Shown: piece by piece, positions 36,431 through 45,783 of the stretch
How positions within the stretch are numbered: position 1 is the first letter of the stretch
How the letters are laid out: every line of letters begins with the position of its first letter
Assembly (NCBI RefSeq): GCF_025211055.1
Contig: NZ_JAOARO010000018.1
Span: forward strand, 1 to 64,000
DNA length: 64,000 bases
Source of the DNA: Vallitalea sp.
Lineage (GTDB): Bacteria > Bacillota > Clostridia > Lachnospirales > Vallitaleaceae
Direction of reading: 5' to 3'
The notes under the pieces: generated by a model
What the model saw: the letters and a program-made list of their open reading frames with translations, nothing else
What the model was told of the DNA's origin: nothing
The model's database searches: none
Translations under genes and position numbers: made by a program

Positions 36431-36889
36431 TTACCCAAACTTATAACCGTCAAAAACTTCAAGCCCTTCTTCATTTAGCAACTTTGGTAGGACTGTTGGC
36501 TTGTTGGGACTATTTTCAAATATCTCTTCCGAAGATATCATGATATTACTACCAGCAATTTCTGCCAATTGATCATGCGTGACACTGTACACCATTTTCC
36601 CTAACTTACTCCAAACCATTGCTCCTGCGCACATGCAGCATGGTTCACAACTTGTATAAAGAGTATATTCGCTTAGGTCGCTAGTGTTGTTGGTACGGCA
36701 GAAATCACGAATCAGACCTATCTCAGCATGATACGTCGGATCGCTTCCTGAAAAAATCTGGTTTGAAGCACGCATTACAATCTTATTATCTTTAACAAGA
36801 ATTGCTCCAAATGGTTCATTTCCTTTTTCTCTTGCTTCTTTTGCCATATTGATTGCTTCTATCATGAAAGCCTTATCCATTGTATTCAT
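36431..36889 (-). CDS. guanine/nucleoside deaminase (CDA superfamily)
   Basis: A 152-residue zinc enzyme. HAE in TYHAEIGLI supplies the zinc His and the catalytic Glu, and PCCMC (about 83-87) the two zinc Cys. The size and the CEPCCMCAGAMVWSKL stretch are close to GuaD-type guanine deaminases (guanine to xanthine), though the family also contains tRNA adenosine and cytosine deaminases. It starts one base after the stop of the purine nucleoside phosphorylase gene; as that enzyme releases guanine, guanine deamination is the natural next step. Confidence 0.82.
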   Translation of the reverse strand: MNTMDKAFMIEAINMAKEAREKGNEPFGAILVKDNKIVMRASNQIFSGSDPTYHAEIGLIRDFCRTNNTSDLSEYTLYTSCEPCCMCAGAMVWSKLGKMVYSVTHDQLAEIAGSNIMISSEEIFENSPNKPTVLPKLLNEEGLEVFDGYKFG

Positions 36890-37726
36890 CTAATTATCTT
36901 CCCTTCCAAAATCTTCAATGACGCCACCTACCCATTTGCAAAAGTCTAATGAAGCTTTCTTTGCAATCGCAACTACATTAGCATGGGAGTGCTTTTGCTG
37001 TTGAATGCCAGTTGCCATATTTGTAATACATGAGATGCCTAAAACTTTCATACCAAGATAATTGGCCGCAATCGTTTCTGGCACAGTCGACATACCGATC
37101 GCATCCGCACCCAATTTACCAAAAGCTCTAATTTCTGCAGCTGTTTCGTAACAAGGACCAATAAAACCTCCATATACCCCTTCGCCATGGCTAATGCCTA
37201 ACTCCATTGCAACTGACTTAGCACGCTTTTGAAGTTCCAAATCATATGGTTCAGTCATATCAGGGAACCGTGGACCAAATCGCTCATCATTTGGACCATA
37301 TAATGGATTATCACTTACAAAATTGATGAAGTCAGTGATAAGCATCAAAGTTCCAGGTGCAAAAGACGTATTAATCCCACCACAAGAATTTGTTATAATC
37401 AGATTTTCAATGCCCAGTTGCTTCATCACATACACCGGATAAGTAACTTCCTTCATTGAATATCCTTCATAATAATGAAACCTACCTTGCATGGCCAACA
37501 CATTCACTCCTTTGATGTTCCCAAACACCAGTTGACCTTCATGTCCGACTACAGTTGATTGAGGGAAATTCGGAATATCTGTATACTTGATATAAGTCGG
37601 TTTCTCTATACTATCAACCAGTTGTCCCAGACCTGATCCAAGTATTACTGCTACATCAGGTTCAATGTTGACCTTGCTGTTGATATACTCAACAGATTGC
37701 ATCACTTTTTCGTACATTTTATCCAT
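36890..37726 (-). CDS. punA: purine nucleoside phosphorylase, trimeric (PunA) type
   Basis: A 278-residue enzyme with GSGLGQL near residue 31, the phosphate-binding VVGHEGQL, QGRFHYYEGY and the GADAIGMSTVPE base-recognition segment of the low-molecular-mass PNP class. It converts inosine and guanosine plus phosphate to the base and ribose-1-phosphate. GAAGGAGA lies upstream of the ATG. It follows the sulfatase gene (91-base gap) and directly precedes the deaminase, within the Nup transporter operon. Confidence 0.93.
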   Translation of the reverse strand: MDKMYEKVMQSVEYINSKVNIEPDVAVILGSGLGQLVDSIEKPTYIKYTDIPNFPQSTVVGHEGQLVFGNIKGVNVLAMQGRFHYYEGYSMKEVTYPVYVMKQLGIENLIITNSCGGINTSFAPGTLMLITDFINFVSDNPLYGPNDERFGPRFPDMTEPYDLELQKRAKSVAMELGISHGEGVYGGFIGPCYETAAEIRAFGKLGADAIGMSTVPETIAANYLGMKVLGISCITNMATGIQQQKHSHANVVAIAKKASLDFCKWVGGVIEDFGREDN

Positions 37727-37817
37727 GATCGTCTCCTTCTGCTTACTCTTTATTCTATTGTCTTAGTCAACGTTTTACACGTTCATTGTTTGTAGATCAT
37801 AGGTACCATTCCACCCA

Positions 37818-39350
37818 TTAATCATCAAGAATCTTAGTAAAATACTCTTCCAGTCCAAGTCGAGTGTATTGTTCCATAGGACTGTCATTATCCTTCATCA
37901 GTCGGACCATATGAAAACACATTCTATCTTCAATATCTTCATCAGTAATTGGGCTAAGCTGCTTCTTGTCCGATTCTAAATCAAATAGCATGTTGCCTTC
38001 CTCAAATAAATCAACTGGTGGAAATTCCATGTTGATTTCTTTAAATGTAAATGATTTTCCCCCAGCAACCTTAAGAACTTTCACACCTTTTGTAAACTCG
38101 AAGCCATCCACTAACTCCATGTTTTCAAGTTCATCGATAGGAAATGGATTTTTGGAGTGAGCCGGCATCAGTGTATAGTTGTTCAGATTCTTTCGATTCT
38201 CAATGACTCCGCCTTGTGGCGCTCTCATATAAACGTACCGCCCATCAGTGATACAGACATGGCCACCATGTTGTCCAAACAATGCATAGTCCCTCTCTGT
38301 TTTATCGCTCATAATCACGTCTTTCAAAACTTTGCCTTGAATATCTTTAGGTATCTCTAAGTCGAAGTACTCTAACAGTGTTGGTGCAAGATCAATTGTC
38401 TGAACCAACGACGATCGTCTTTCACCTTTTACTTGTGCTCGTGGGTCCCATATGAACAATGGCGTATTTGCTATTTCATTGTAATATGGCATAAACATTT
38501 TGCCCCACCATTCATGCTCACCCAAGATGAATCCATGGTCAGTATTTACGATCAACATCGTATCCTCCCACAAATTGTATTTATCCATCATGTCCAGGAC
38601 TTTACCAATATAATTGTCACACATAGACAGAAGTGCAGCATATTCATATCTACAATGTTCAATTTGCTCCCTTGTCTCACTAACCGGATGATAATTAGGC
38701 CAATCAAAATCTGGTCCATCATACTCATGGGGATAGAATTCTTTATAATTTGCACTTGTAAAAAATGGCTCATGTGGGTCAAATGTTTCAATTTGAAGGA
38801 ACCAATTGTCCTCACTATGATTTAATTCAATAAACTCCAGTCCATTGTGAAAGGTCTTAGCTTGAGGCTGATTAACCTCCTCTTGCATAAATTGGCGATT
38901 TACATATTCTTGTCGACCCCAGAATCCACCTTTCCCATCAAGGTGATCTGGAATATCAATATCGCCAACGACTCCCATCCATCCTTCACCCTCTTGTCCT
39001 CTTGAGAACGAATGAGTGCTATACTTGGTGTGGTAATTTGCACCGCCTTCATCCCAGTAGTGCCAGTGATCAGTTACGAGATGACTGTGGATACCATTTT
39101 TGTGTAGAAGTTTAGGCATAGAGTCATCAAATGGCTCTAACGGTCCCCAACTCCTATGCAGAAAATTCAATCTTCCTGTATGAAGCTCTCTTCTTGCCGG
39201 CATACAAGGCATGCTTCCTACATAACAGTTATCAAATGTTAAACTCTTTTCAGCAAGACGCTGAAAGTTAGGTGCATGAGTCCAGTCACATCCATATGCG
39301 GGTAGCATATGCCTGTTTAAGGAATCGTACATCACCATAATTGCCTTCAT
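37818..39350 (-). CDS. Cys-type sulfatase-family hydrolase
   Basis: A 510-residue cytoplasmic enzyme (no signal peptide). The N-terminal metal-site Asp is in MYDSLN, and CMPAR (49-53) is the C-x-P-x-R sulfatase signature whose Cys is matured to formylglycine. NTDHGFILGEH provides the second metal pair. Members cleave sulfate esters or, in the phosphonate monoester hydrolase branch, phosphodiesters. Being intracellular and inside a nucleoside uptake operon, it may act on an imported nucleoside derivative; that is inference. Maturation would need a radical-SAM sulfatase-maturating enzyme, not seen here. AAAGGAGG precedes the ATG. Confidence 0.85.
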   Translation of the reverse strand: MKAIMVMYDSLNRHMLPAYGCDWTHAPNFQRLAEKSLTFDNCYVGSMPCMPARRELHTGRLNFLHRSWGPLEPFDDSMPKLLHKNGIHSHLVTDHWHYWDEGGANYHTKYSTHSFSRGQEGEGWMGVVGDIDIPDHLDGKGGFWGRQEYVNRQFMQEEVNQPQAKTFHNGLEFIELNHSEDNWFLQIETFDPHEPFFTSANYKEFYPHEYDGPDFDWPNYHPVSETREQIEHCRYEYAALLSMCDNYIGKVLDMMDKYNLWEDTMLIVNTDHGFILGEHEWWGKMFMPYYNEIANTPLFIWDPRAQVKGERRSSLVQTIDLAPTLLEYFDLEIPKDIQGKVLKDVIMSDKTERDYALFGQHGGHVCITDGRYVYMRAPQGGVIENRKNLNNYTLMPAHSKNPFPIDELENMELVDGFEFTKGVKVLKVAGGKSFTFKEINMEFPPVDLFEEGNMLFDLESDKKQLSPITDEDIEDRMCFHMVRLMKDNDSPMEQYTRLGLEEYFTKILDD

Positions 39351-39380
39351 AATATACCTCCTTTAGGTTATATAGAAAAT

Positions 39381-40301
39381 CTAGTGTTCATCCTCGTGCT
39401 TACCAATTCCTGCTGGTGGGCGAATATGTTTAACACCGAATGCCAACACAAATAAGGTTACAAAATACGGAATTGTCTGCATAATTTGTGATGGTACACC
39501 TTGTCCCTGTAAATATATCTGTAGCGCATCGGAGAAACCAAAGATCAATGCTGAGAATACAATATAAAACGGATTGTACCTACCAAGAATCGCTATAACA
39601 ACGGCAATATACCCTCTACCAGCTGTCATGTTCTTTTGGAATAGATTTATGTTATCAATTGACAAGTATGCTCCTGCTAAACCAGCCAGAACTCCACATA
39701 TTAGTACACCTGTATATTTAATCTGCTTTACTTTTAGACCCATTGTAGATGCAGCTTTTGGATTCTCTCCCACAACTCTGAGTCTCATGCCAAAGACTGT
39801 CTTAAAAAGTATAATCCATCCAACAATAATGAAAATCACCATAAACAGGAATAGTATAGACTGGCTGCCAATTATATTGCCAATTAGCGGAATTCCTTTA
39901 AGGAAATCCAATTCAACACTAATGCTGGCCACCTGTGGTGAACTACCCTTTGAGCCCCAAATAAGCTCTGTCAATAAAGTTGTAGCAGCAAGGGCCAGCA
40001 AGTTCATCCCTACACCTGCAATAACTTGATTAACCTTGTATCTAATACATAATATTCCATACAGAAAAGCAAACAGAGCCCCACCTAGCATTCCTATCAA
40101 TACACCCCAAAGGGCACTTCCAGTTGCATAAGAACCTGCAACCGCTGAAAAAGCACCGGTCATCATCATACTTTCAAGCCCCAATGCCATAATTCCGCTT
40201 CTCGCAGAGAACACGCCGCCTAACGATGCCAATATCAATGGTATCGACATACTTATTGTTGCGATAAGTATATATTCAAGGTTTCCTTGCAATAAACTCA
40301 T
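39381..40301 (-). CDS. nucleoside ABC transporter permease (NupQ-like)
   Basis: A 306-residue membrane protein with about eight to nine helices and the BPD_transp_2 pattern (GENPKAASTMGLKV, an EAA-like loop). It belongs to the RbsC/BMP-associated permease branch that imports nucleosides. It overlaps the upstream permease gene by four bases (ATGA), with GAAGGAGG upstream. It forms a heterodimeric channel with its neighbour. Confidence 0.9.
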   Translation of the reverse strand: MSLLQGNLEYILIATISMSIPLILASLGGVFSARSGIMALGLESMMMTGAFSAVAGSYATGSALWGVLIGMLGGALFAFLYGILCIRYKVNQVIAGVGMNLLALAATTLLTELIWGSKGSSPQVASISVELDFLKGIPLIGNIIGSQSILFLFMVIFIIVGWIILFKTVFGMRLRVVGENPKAASTMGLKVKQIKYTGVLICGVLAGLAGAYLSIDNINLFQKNMTAGRGYIAVVIAILGRYNPFYIVFSALIFGFSDALQIYLQGQGVPSQIMQTIPYFVTLFVLAFGVKHIRPPAGIGKHEDEH

Positions 40302-41383
40302 TTATGATGTCCTCCTTCTTTGAAACATTTTTTTACTTTACTAGGCAAAGATAGAATTTCCTTAATTAAAAGCGGAGTAGCAACAAATATAATTACTAGT
40401 GCTTGAACAATATCTGCATATGTTAGAGGTATATCCGTCTTTAGGTCAAGAATCATGGACCCAGCCCTAATAACACCAAAAACCAATCCAGAAAAAAGAA
40501 CACCAATCGGACTACCCGCTGCCAAGGCAGATACAGCTATTCCACTAAAGCCATACCCAGGAGAAAAATCAACGATAAATCGTCCATCTACACCTAAAAC
40601 ATGTACTGCGCCAGCCAAACCTGCTACTGCGCCACTAAGAAACATTGATGTCATTACTGTACGTCCAACGTTGATGCCAGCCGTATTTGCGGCTCTCTTA
40701 TTGAGACCTACAACCTTGATTTCGTAACCAAGTATAGTATTGTCAATTACATACTTGGCTATAAAACAAGCTAATACTGCAATGATAAAAGCTACTGTTA
40801 ATTGGCTTTTGGGTACCAGTTTTATGAGTCTGAGCTGATCTCCAATCATTTCTGTCTGGCCAATAACGCTCCCTTCTGCTTTCAGGGGAAAACTAACCAA
40901 ATAATTTGCAATGAGTACTGCTATAGAGTTAAGCATAATGGTTGCAATTACTTCATTGGAACCAAACTTAACTTTCATGAAGCCTACAATACCGGCATAA
41001 AATCCGCCAATGGCCATACCAGCACCTATAGCTAGTAAAATAACTAAGGTTGAAGGTATTCCTTGTACAGTTGTTGCTATATACGCAGCGCCAAGTGCGC
41101 CCAGGTAAAGCTGACCTTCTACACCAAGGTTAATCATATTGGCCTTTCCTGCAATCGCAAATGCCAAACCACTAAGTATAAGTGGTGTTGCTTGAGTCAA
41201 AGTTCTAGCAATAGCAGCTTTTCCATCGAACGCTCCCAAAATTATTGCTTTAAGAGCTTCAATTGGACTATAACCGCTAATACCAATAAAAGCACCGCTG
41301 ACGAGAATTGCCATAATCATAGCAGTAATTGACATAAACACTTTATTATCTTTACTAGTCAACAAACCTCTTAGTCTATTCAA
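40298..41383 (-). CDS. nucleoside ABC transporter permease (NupP-like)
   Basis: About 361 residues, eight to ten helices, BPD_transp_2 family, with GLNKRAANTAGINV as the coupling loop and MINLGVEGQLYLGAL typical of nucleoside/BMP permeases. The TTG at 41383 has an AAAGGAGG site eight bases upstream and overlaps the ATPase stop; a GTG at 41392 is an alternative. It partners with the downstream permease and the ATPase upstream. Confidence 0.9.
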   Translation of the reverse strand: MNRLRGLLTSKDNKVFMSITAMIMAILVSGAFIGISGYSPIEALKAIILGAFDGKAAIARTLTQATPLILSGLAFAIAGKANMINLGVEGQLYLGALGAAYIATTVQGIPSTLVILLAIGAGMAIGGFYAGIVGFMKVKFGSNEVIATIMLNSIAVLIANYLVSFPLKAEGSVIGQTEMIGDQLRLIKLVPKSQLTVAFIIAVLACFIAKYVIDNTILGYEIKVVGLNKRAANTAGINVGRTVMTSMFLSGAVAGLAGAVHVLGVDGRFIVDFSPGYGFSGIAVSALAAGSPIGVLFSGLVFGVIRAGSMILDLKTDIPLTYADIVQALVIIFVATPLLIKEILSLPSKVKKCFKEGGHHK

Positions 41384-42911
41384 CGCCAACACCTCCTTTA
41401 ATCGTATGGCTACCGGTCATGTATACACCAAGCTCAGACTCTGTAAATTCATCTCTTTTGGCCTCAAGAACTATTTCGCCTTCGTAAATCACCGCAAGGC
41501 GGTCGCTGAGATTTCTCACTTCATCAAGATCTGCAGATATCAATAAAATAGCTTTTCCTTCATCCCTAAGCTCTAACATTTTTGAATGTATATATTCCAT
41601 TGCTCCAATATCAACACCCCTTGTTGGTTGCGCAATGATAATAACATCAGGATCCTGGCTAAATATTCTTGCTATCACAATTTTTTGCTGATTTCCACCT
41701 GAAAGAGTTTTGCATGCAACTTTTGCATTTGAGGCTTTTATTCTGTAACTATCTATCTTATCTGTGGCAAATTCATGAATAGCATCCTTCTTTAGAATCC
41801 CTTTTTTACTGAACTCAGGATTCTTATGATAGCCAAGAATGACATTATCCATTAATGACATTTCTGTCACAAGGCCTTGGGACATCCTATCCTCTGGAAC
41901 ATGTCCCACCTTATTGCTAATCATATTTCTTGCATTTCCATCAATCTTAGCACCGTCTTTGTACATCTCAACCGTAGTTGCTTTTTTCACACCTGTAAGA
42001 ATTTCGAGTAACTCACTTTGCCCATTCCCTTCAATACCTGCAATGCCAAGAATTTCTCCTCTTCTAAGCTGTAGATTAATGTTGTTTAGAATGTTTCTAC
42101 CATTTTTTTCTAATGACAAATTTTTAACCTCAAAAGCTGTTTCTCCTACAGATGTACTCGGTCTCTGCATACCAAGTTCTACATCCCTTCCCACCATCAT
42201 TTTTGACAGGTCTTCGACTGTAACTTTGCTCACATCAATATTCTTTTCTATCATCTTTCCATCCCGAAGCACAGAAGCCCTGTCAGCAATATTAATTGTC
42301 TCTTTTAGTTTATGTGTAATAATAACGATCGTCTTGCCATCTTTTTTAAGTTTACTCATTATTTTAAACAACTCGTCAACTTCCTGAGGTGTTAGAACAG
42401 CAGTTGGCTCGTCCAAAATGATGATATCTGCACCACCATACATAGCTTTCAAGATTTCAACACGTTGTTGTTCACCGGTGGACAGTGATTCTACTTTAGC
42501 TGATGCAGACATATTAAAGCCATACGTATCAATCATCTCTTGAATCTCTGTCTCCGCCCTGGCTTTATCAAAAAAGAGGCCCTTATTGGGTTCTCTACCT
42601 ATTACAACGTTTTCAGTCACTGTCATCACAGGGGTTAGCATAAAATGCTGATGTACCATACTAATTCCCTGTTTAATTGCATCCATCGGATGTTTCATTA
42701 TCTGTTTTGTTCCATTTATATAAACTTCTCCTTCATAGGGATAGTTCATTCCGTAAAGAATTTTCATAAGCGTTGATTTACCTGCACCATTTTCACCCAA
42801 GAGCGAATGTATCTCACCTTTTTGAAGTGTAAAATCAACTTTATCAACAGCCTTTACATTAACACTGGTATAAATCTTTTCAATATTCAACATTCTTACT
42901 GCATCTACCAT
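41376..42911 (-). CDS. nucleoside ABC transporter ATPase (NupO-like)
   Basis: A 511-residue tandem ATPase. The first half has Walker A GENGAGKST, signature LSTGEQQRV and IILDEPTAVLT. The second half has a degenerate Walker A (GIEGNGQSE) and signature LSGGNQQKI, as in RbsA-type proteins, where the second site is usually the weaker. It powers the two permeases. It follows the BMP lipoprotein gene after a hairpin and overlaps the next permease gene. Confidence 0.92.
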   Translation of the reverse strand: MVDAVRMLNIEKIYTSVNVKAVDKVDFTLQKGEIHSLLGENGAGKSTLMKILYGMNYPYEGEVYINGTKQIMKHPMDAIKQGISMVHQHFMLTPVMTVTENVVIGREPNKGLFFDKARAETEIQEMIDTYGFNMSASAKVESLSTGEQQRVEILKAMYGGADIIILDEPTAVLTPQEVDELFKIMSKLKKDGKTIVIITHKLKETINIADRASVLRDGKMIEKNIDVSKVTVEDLSKMMVGRDVELGMQRPSTSVGETAFEVKNLSLEKNGRNILNNINLQLRRGEILGIAGIEGNGQSELLEILTGVKKATTVEMYKDGAKIDGNARNMISNKVGHVPEDRMSQGLVTEMSLMDNVILGYHKNPEFSKKGILKKDAIHEFATDKIDSYRIKASNAKVACKTLSGGNQQKIVIARIFSQDPDVIIIAQPTRGVDIGAMEYIHSKMLELRDEGKAILLISADLDEVRNLSDRLAVIYEGEIVLEAKRDEFTESELGVYMTGSHTIKGGVGVE

Positions 42912-42960
42912 ACCACTATTCCTTTCCAGTCGATTTCATAGAGACTGTCTTTCTATAAAA

Positions 42961-42996
42961 GCGATGGAACTCATTATAGCCATCAAGTTCCATCGC
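42961..42996 (-). terminator. intercistronic hairpin between the BMP lipoprotein and ABC ATPase genes
   Basis: GCGATGGAACT pairs perfectly with AGTTCCATCGC, followed on the minus strand by TTTTATAG. A partial terminator here would give more binding protein than transporter, as is common in ABC operons. Confidence 0.75.
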
Positions 42997-43024
42997 TTCG
43001 TCAGTCAATAATATCGCTATAACT

Positions 43025-44149
43025 CTAATTGAAGTATTGGTTTTCAGCTGTCCAAGCTTCCAACTCTTCTACAGTTCTACATGGAATAAGTTCACCATCT
43101 ATAATTCTCTTCTTTGCCTCTTCAACAATTTTAATAGTTTCCTCAGATAATGTCACATTGGAACCTTCAACAGAGTATCCAACAGAACCCTGCTTTATAC
43201 CACTTCCAACTGAACCAGTAACCCAAGTTTCTTGAATCACATGCCATACTTCATTGAACACCATTTCATTTACATTTCTAATTGACGTGGCAACAATATA
43301 GTCAGGTTCTATAGCATTTTGATTACCACCTACACCAAATGCATAATTATCAGTTTCTTCTGCTGCTGCGAATACACCTAGACCACTTGCCCCTGCAATA
43401 TGCTGGACAAAATCAGCATTTCTACTATACATAGATAAAGCAATCTCTTTGCCCTTTGCAGGATCTGCAAAGTCTCCAACTGATGCAGAAAGGATTTCAG
43501 CGTCTGGGTTAACATATTTTACACCTGCCATGAATCCCGTTACACCTTCCATAAGTGCTGGATATTCTTTTCCTACAACAACGCCAATAACATTTTCTTC
43601 GTTCGTCTTCGGCAAATTTCCTGCTGTAGTTTCTAGCCCTGCGATTACACCGCATAAGAACGTCTGATGAGTCCAGTCAGTATATACAGTTCTTACATTT
43701 TCAATTTCTGCAGCTGAGTCAATTAGAGAGAATTTTATCTCCGGGTATTCTGCTGCAATCTGGGTAACTGCATCAACTTGCTCGTTACCAATACCAATGA
43801 TTAAGTCATATTCTCCACTTTCTGCAAAAAGTCTAAAATTCGCAATATAGTCACTGACAGCTTTTGGCTCAAAATAATCAAATTCGATCCCAAACTCTTC
43901 CTCGGCCTGTAAGAGACCTGCATAAGCCATATCATTGAAGTTCTTGTCACCAAGTCCTCCAGTTGAAAGTACAATACCGACTTTCAGATTAACAACATCT
44001 GCCTGATTGTCTTCTTCTGCTGTCGCTTCTGTTCCATTACTCTCCTCACTCACCTTCTCGACTTCTTTTGGTGAATTGCTCTTTGGTGAGCAGCCTACCA
44101 TTACAAAAACAAGTACAAGTGCGGTTAATAGTTTGATTAGTTTTGTCAT
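43025..44149 (-). CDS. BMP-family nucleoside-binding lipoprotein (NupN-like)
   Basis: A 374-residue lipoprotein. A signal peptide ends in VMVGC-SP, a lipobox with Cys at about residue 20, followed by a Ser/Glu-rich linker. The mature part has the BMP/PnrA fold (GLGDKNFNDMAYAGL, IGIGNEQVDAV, VVGKEYPALMEGVTGF). PnrA-type proteins bind purine nucleosides for ABC import. AGGAGG lies eight bases before the ATG. It lies directly downstream of the YesMN-type regulator pair, which may sense the same ligand. Confidence 0.92.
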   Translation of the reverse strand: MTKLIKLLTALVLVFVMVGCSPKSNSPKEVEKVSEESNGTEATAEEDNQADVVNLKVGIVLSTGGLGDKNFNDMAYAGLLQAEEEFGIEFDYFEPKAVSDYIANFRLFAESGEYDLIIGIGNEQVDAVTQIAAEYPEIKFSLIDSAAEIENVRTVYTDWTHQTFLCGVIAGLETTAGNLPKTNEENVIGVVVGKEYPALMEGVTGFMAGVKYVNPDAEILSASVGDFADPAKGKEIALSMYSRNADFVQHIAGASGLGVFAAAEETDNYAFGVGGNQNAIEPDYIVATSIRNVNEMVFNEVWHVIQETWVTGSVGSGIKQGSVGYSVEGSNVTLSEETIKIVEEAKKRIIDGELIPCRTVEELEAWTAENQYFN

Positions 44150-44220
44150 CCCAATACCTCCTGTTTTATCACTGTTAATAATTCACACCAACTATTTACA
44201 CCTATAACTATACAACAACC

Positions 44221-44259
44221 AAAAAAAACCTTCCATATCCTCATATGACATGAAAGGTT
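44221..44259 (-). terminator. terminator of the two-component operon
   Basis: AACCTTTCAT pairs with ATGGAAGGTT (one wobble pair) and is followed on the minus strand by eight T residues. It separates the response regulator from the BMP gene. Confidence 0.85.
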
Positions 44260-44276
44260 CCGAATATGACATCTTA

Positions 44277-45761
44277 CTACAAATCATTTGATCTAGCAGC
44301 AGCAGGAGATATACCCTTATACTTTTTATAGACTCTCGAAAAGTTACCCGGTGCACTATAACCAATTTCATATGCAATCTCAGAAATAGTCATATCTGTA
44401 TTTGCTAACAAAAACTCAGCTTTGTTCAACCTGTACATAATAAGATATGTTGAAAATGAATCTTTAACCTCTGCCTTAAATAGACGACTAAAGTACTCTG
44501 GTGTTAAGTGCATTTTTCTTGCTACTTCCACCATGGAAATATCTTTATTATAATTATCATGGATAAATATTAACGCCTCCTCTATTCTTTTAGAATAGTT
44601 ATGCTTATCAGCATCATCAATTTTCTCAAGCATAATAGCACAAAGGGAGATACAGTCATTAAGTGTGAGAATATTGTTAATATTCACCATATTTTCCAGA
44701 GTCTTCTCTCTCTGGCTATAGTAGTGTTCCTCAAACGCTAAAACCATCTTAATGCTCATCTCAATTCCCCACAAAACATCCATCGGATTAGGAAACCCGA
44801 AGATACTCTGCCATTCATCAAGATAGTCCTTCACAAGTTCATATTTTTGCGTTTTCAGACTGAACAAGGTTTCTTTATATAAGCGCCATATTTCATTTCG
44901 AGGCAGCAAACTATTCTTTTCGATTTGTTTATAATGATATATGGTATACTTTGATGAATAAAAATAAATTTTAGCTGATATCTCGGACTGTTTTATATAC
45001 TCTGGTATCATTTGCATGTCACTGCCAAGTTCACTTACACCTACACCAACATTTTCATTTACCAACTCATCACTTAACCAATATTCCATATGTCCACTGA
45101 TTTTTGATTTAGCCTGTCCGAAAAATAGAATATAGTCATATTCGTTTGCTGCCGAATAAAATATTACATCATAGTTGACTCGTTCAGTATAATCTCTAAC
45201 CTTATTGCCAATATTCAGATCACTACTATTTATCACACTTAGAACACAACAGTAAGCAGCATCTAACACGCCCATTTTACTTAGATAGCTATTGTATTCA
45301 CTCGGGCTTTCACTACTCGATTTTAGCAATGAAACATCAAAACTCTGCCGGTTACTAGACCATAGTTTATCCTTTTCACTTGCCTCTTTCTCCTTGAAAA
45401 GCTTATTAAGTAAATAAGCAAGCTCTTCGGCCCTAAGCTCAGATTTTAATAGATATTCTACAGTACCTAATGTTATAGCCTCTTTTGCATATGAGAAATC
45501 CGCATGACTTGTTAGAACAACAAATGAAATTGTTGGATACTTATTCTTAATGCGTGACATTAACTCAAGCCCAGTCATGCCTGGCATTTCAATATCTGTT
45601 ATTAGAACATCAACTTCTCCACTGTTTATCACCGTTTCTGCTTCCTGAGCTGATTTACATACTCCAATCACTTCATAAGGCTCACCTAACTTACGAACTC
45701 TATATTTTAACCAGTCTCTAATAGGAGCCTCATCATCAACAATAACAATATTTAATTTCAT
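44277..45761 (-). CDS. YesN-type response regulator with AraC output domain
   Basis: A 494-residue protein. Receiver domain 1-120 with the acidic pair in VDDEAP and the phospho-acceptor Asp in VLITDIEMPG (about residue 57); a long variable middle ~130-385; and an AraC double helix-turn-helix ~395-490 (ISMVEVARKMHLTPEYFSRLF, TISEIAYEIGYSAPGNFSRVY). This class regulates sugar or nucleoside uptake operons in Firmicutes. It is paired with the histidine kinase 22 bases upstream, and the BMP transporter operon downstream is the obvious target. Confidence 0.92.
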   Translation of the reverse strand: MKLNIVIVDDEAPIRDWLKYRVRKLGEPYEVIGVCKSAQEAETVINSGEVDVLITDIEMPGMTGLELMSRIKNKYPTISFVVLTSHADFSYAKEAITLGTVEYLLKSELRAEELAYLLNKLFKEKEASEKDKLWSSNRQSFDVSLLKSSSESPSEYNSYLSKMGVLDAAYCCVLSVINSSDLNIGNKVRDYTERVNYDVIFYSAANEYDYILFFGQAKSKISGHMEYWLSDELVNENVGVGVSELGSDMQMIPEYIKQSEISAKIYFYSSKYTIYHYKQIEKNSLLPRNEIWRLYKETLFSLKTQKYELVKDYLDEWQSIFGFPNPMDVLWGIEMSIKMVLAFEEHYYSQREKTLENMVNINNILTLNDCISLCAIMLEKIDDADKHNYSKRIEEALIFIHDNYNKDISMVEVARKMHLTPEYFSRLFKAEVKDSFSTYLIMYRLNKAEFLLANTDMTISEIAYEIGYSAPGNFSRVYKKYKGISPAAARSNDL

Positions 45762-45783
45762 AGTACCTTCTCCTTCAATATAG

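Noticed and set aside
42912-43024. A purine riboswitch in front of the transporter genes
   Set aside because: The stretch contains a simple terminator hairpin with long complementary arms, and I could not find the conserved purine aptamer core here or upstream of the BMP gene.
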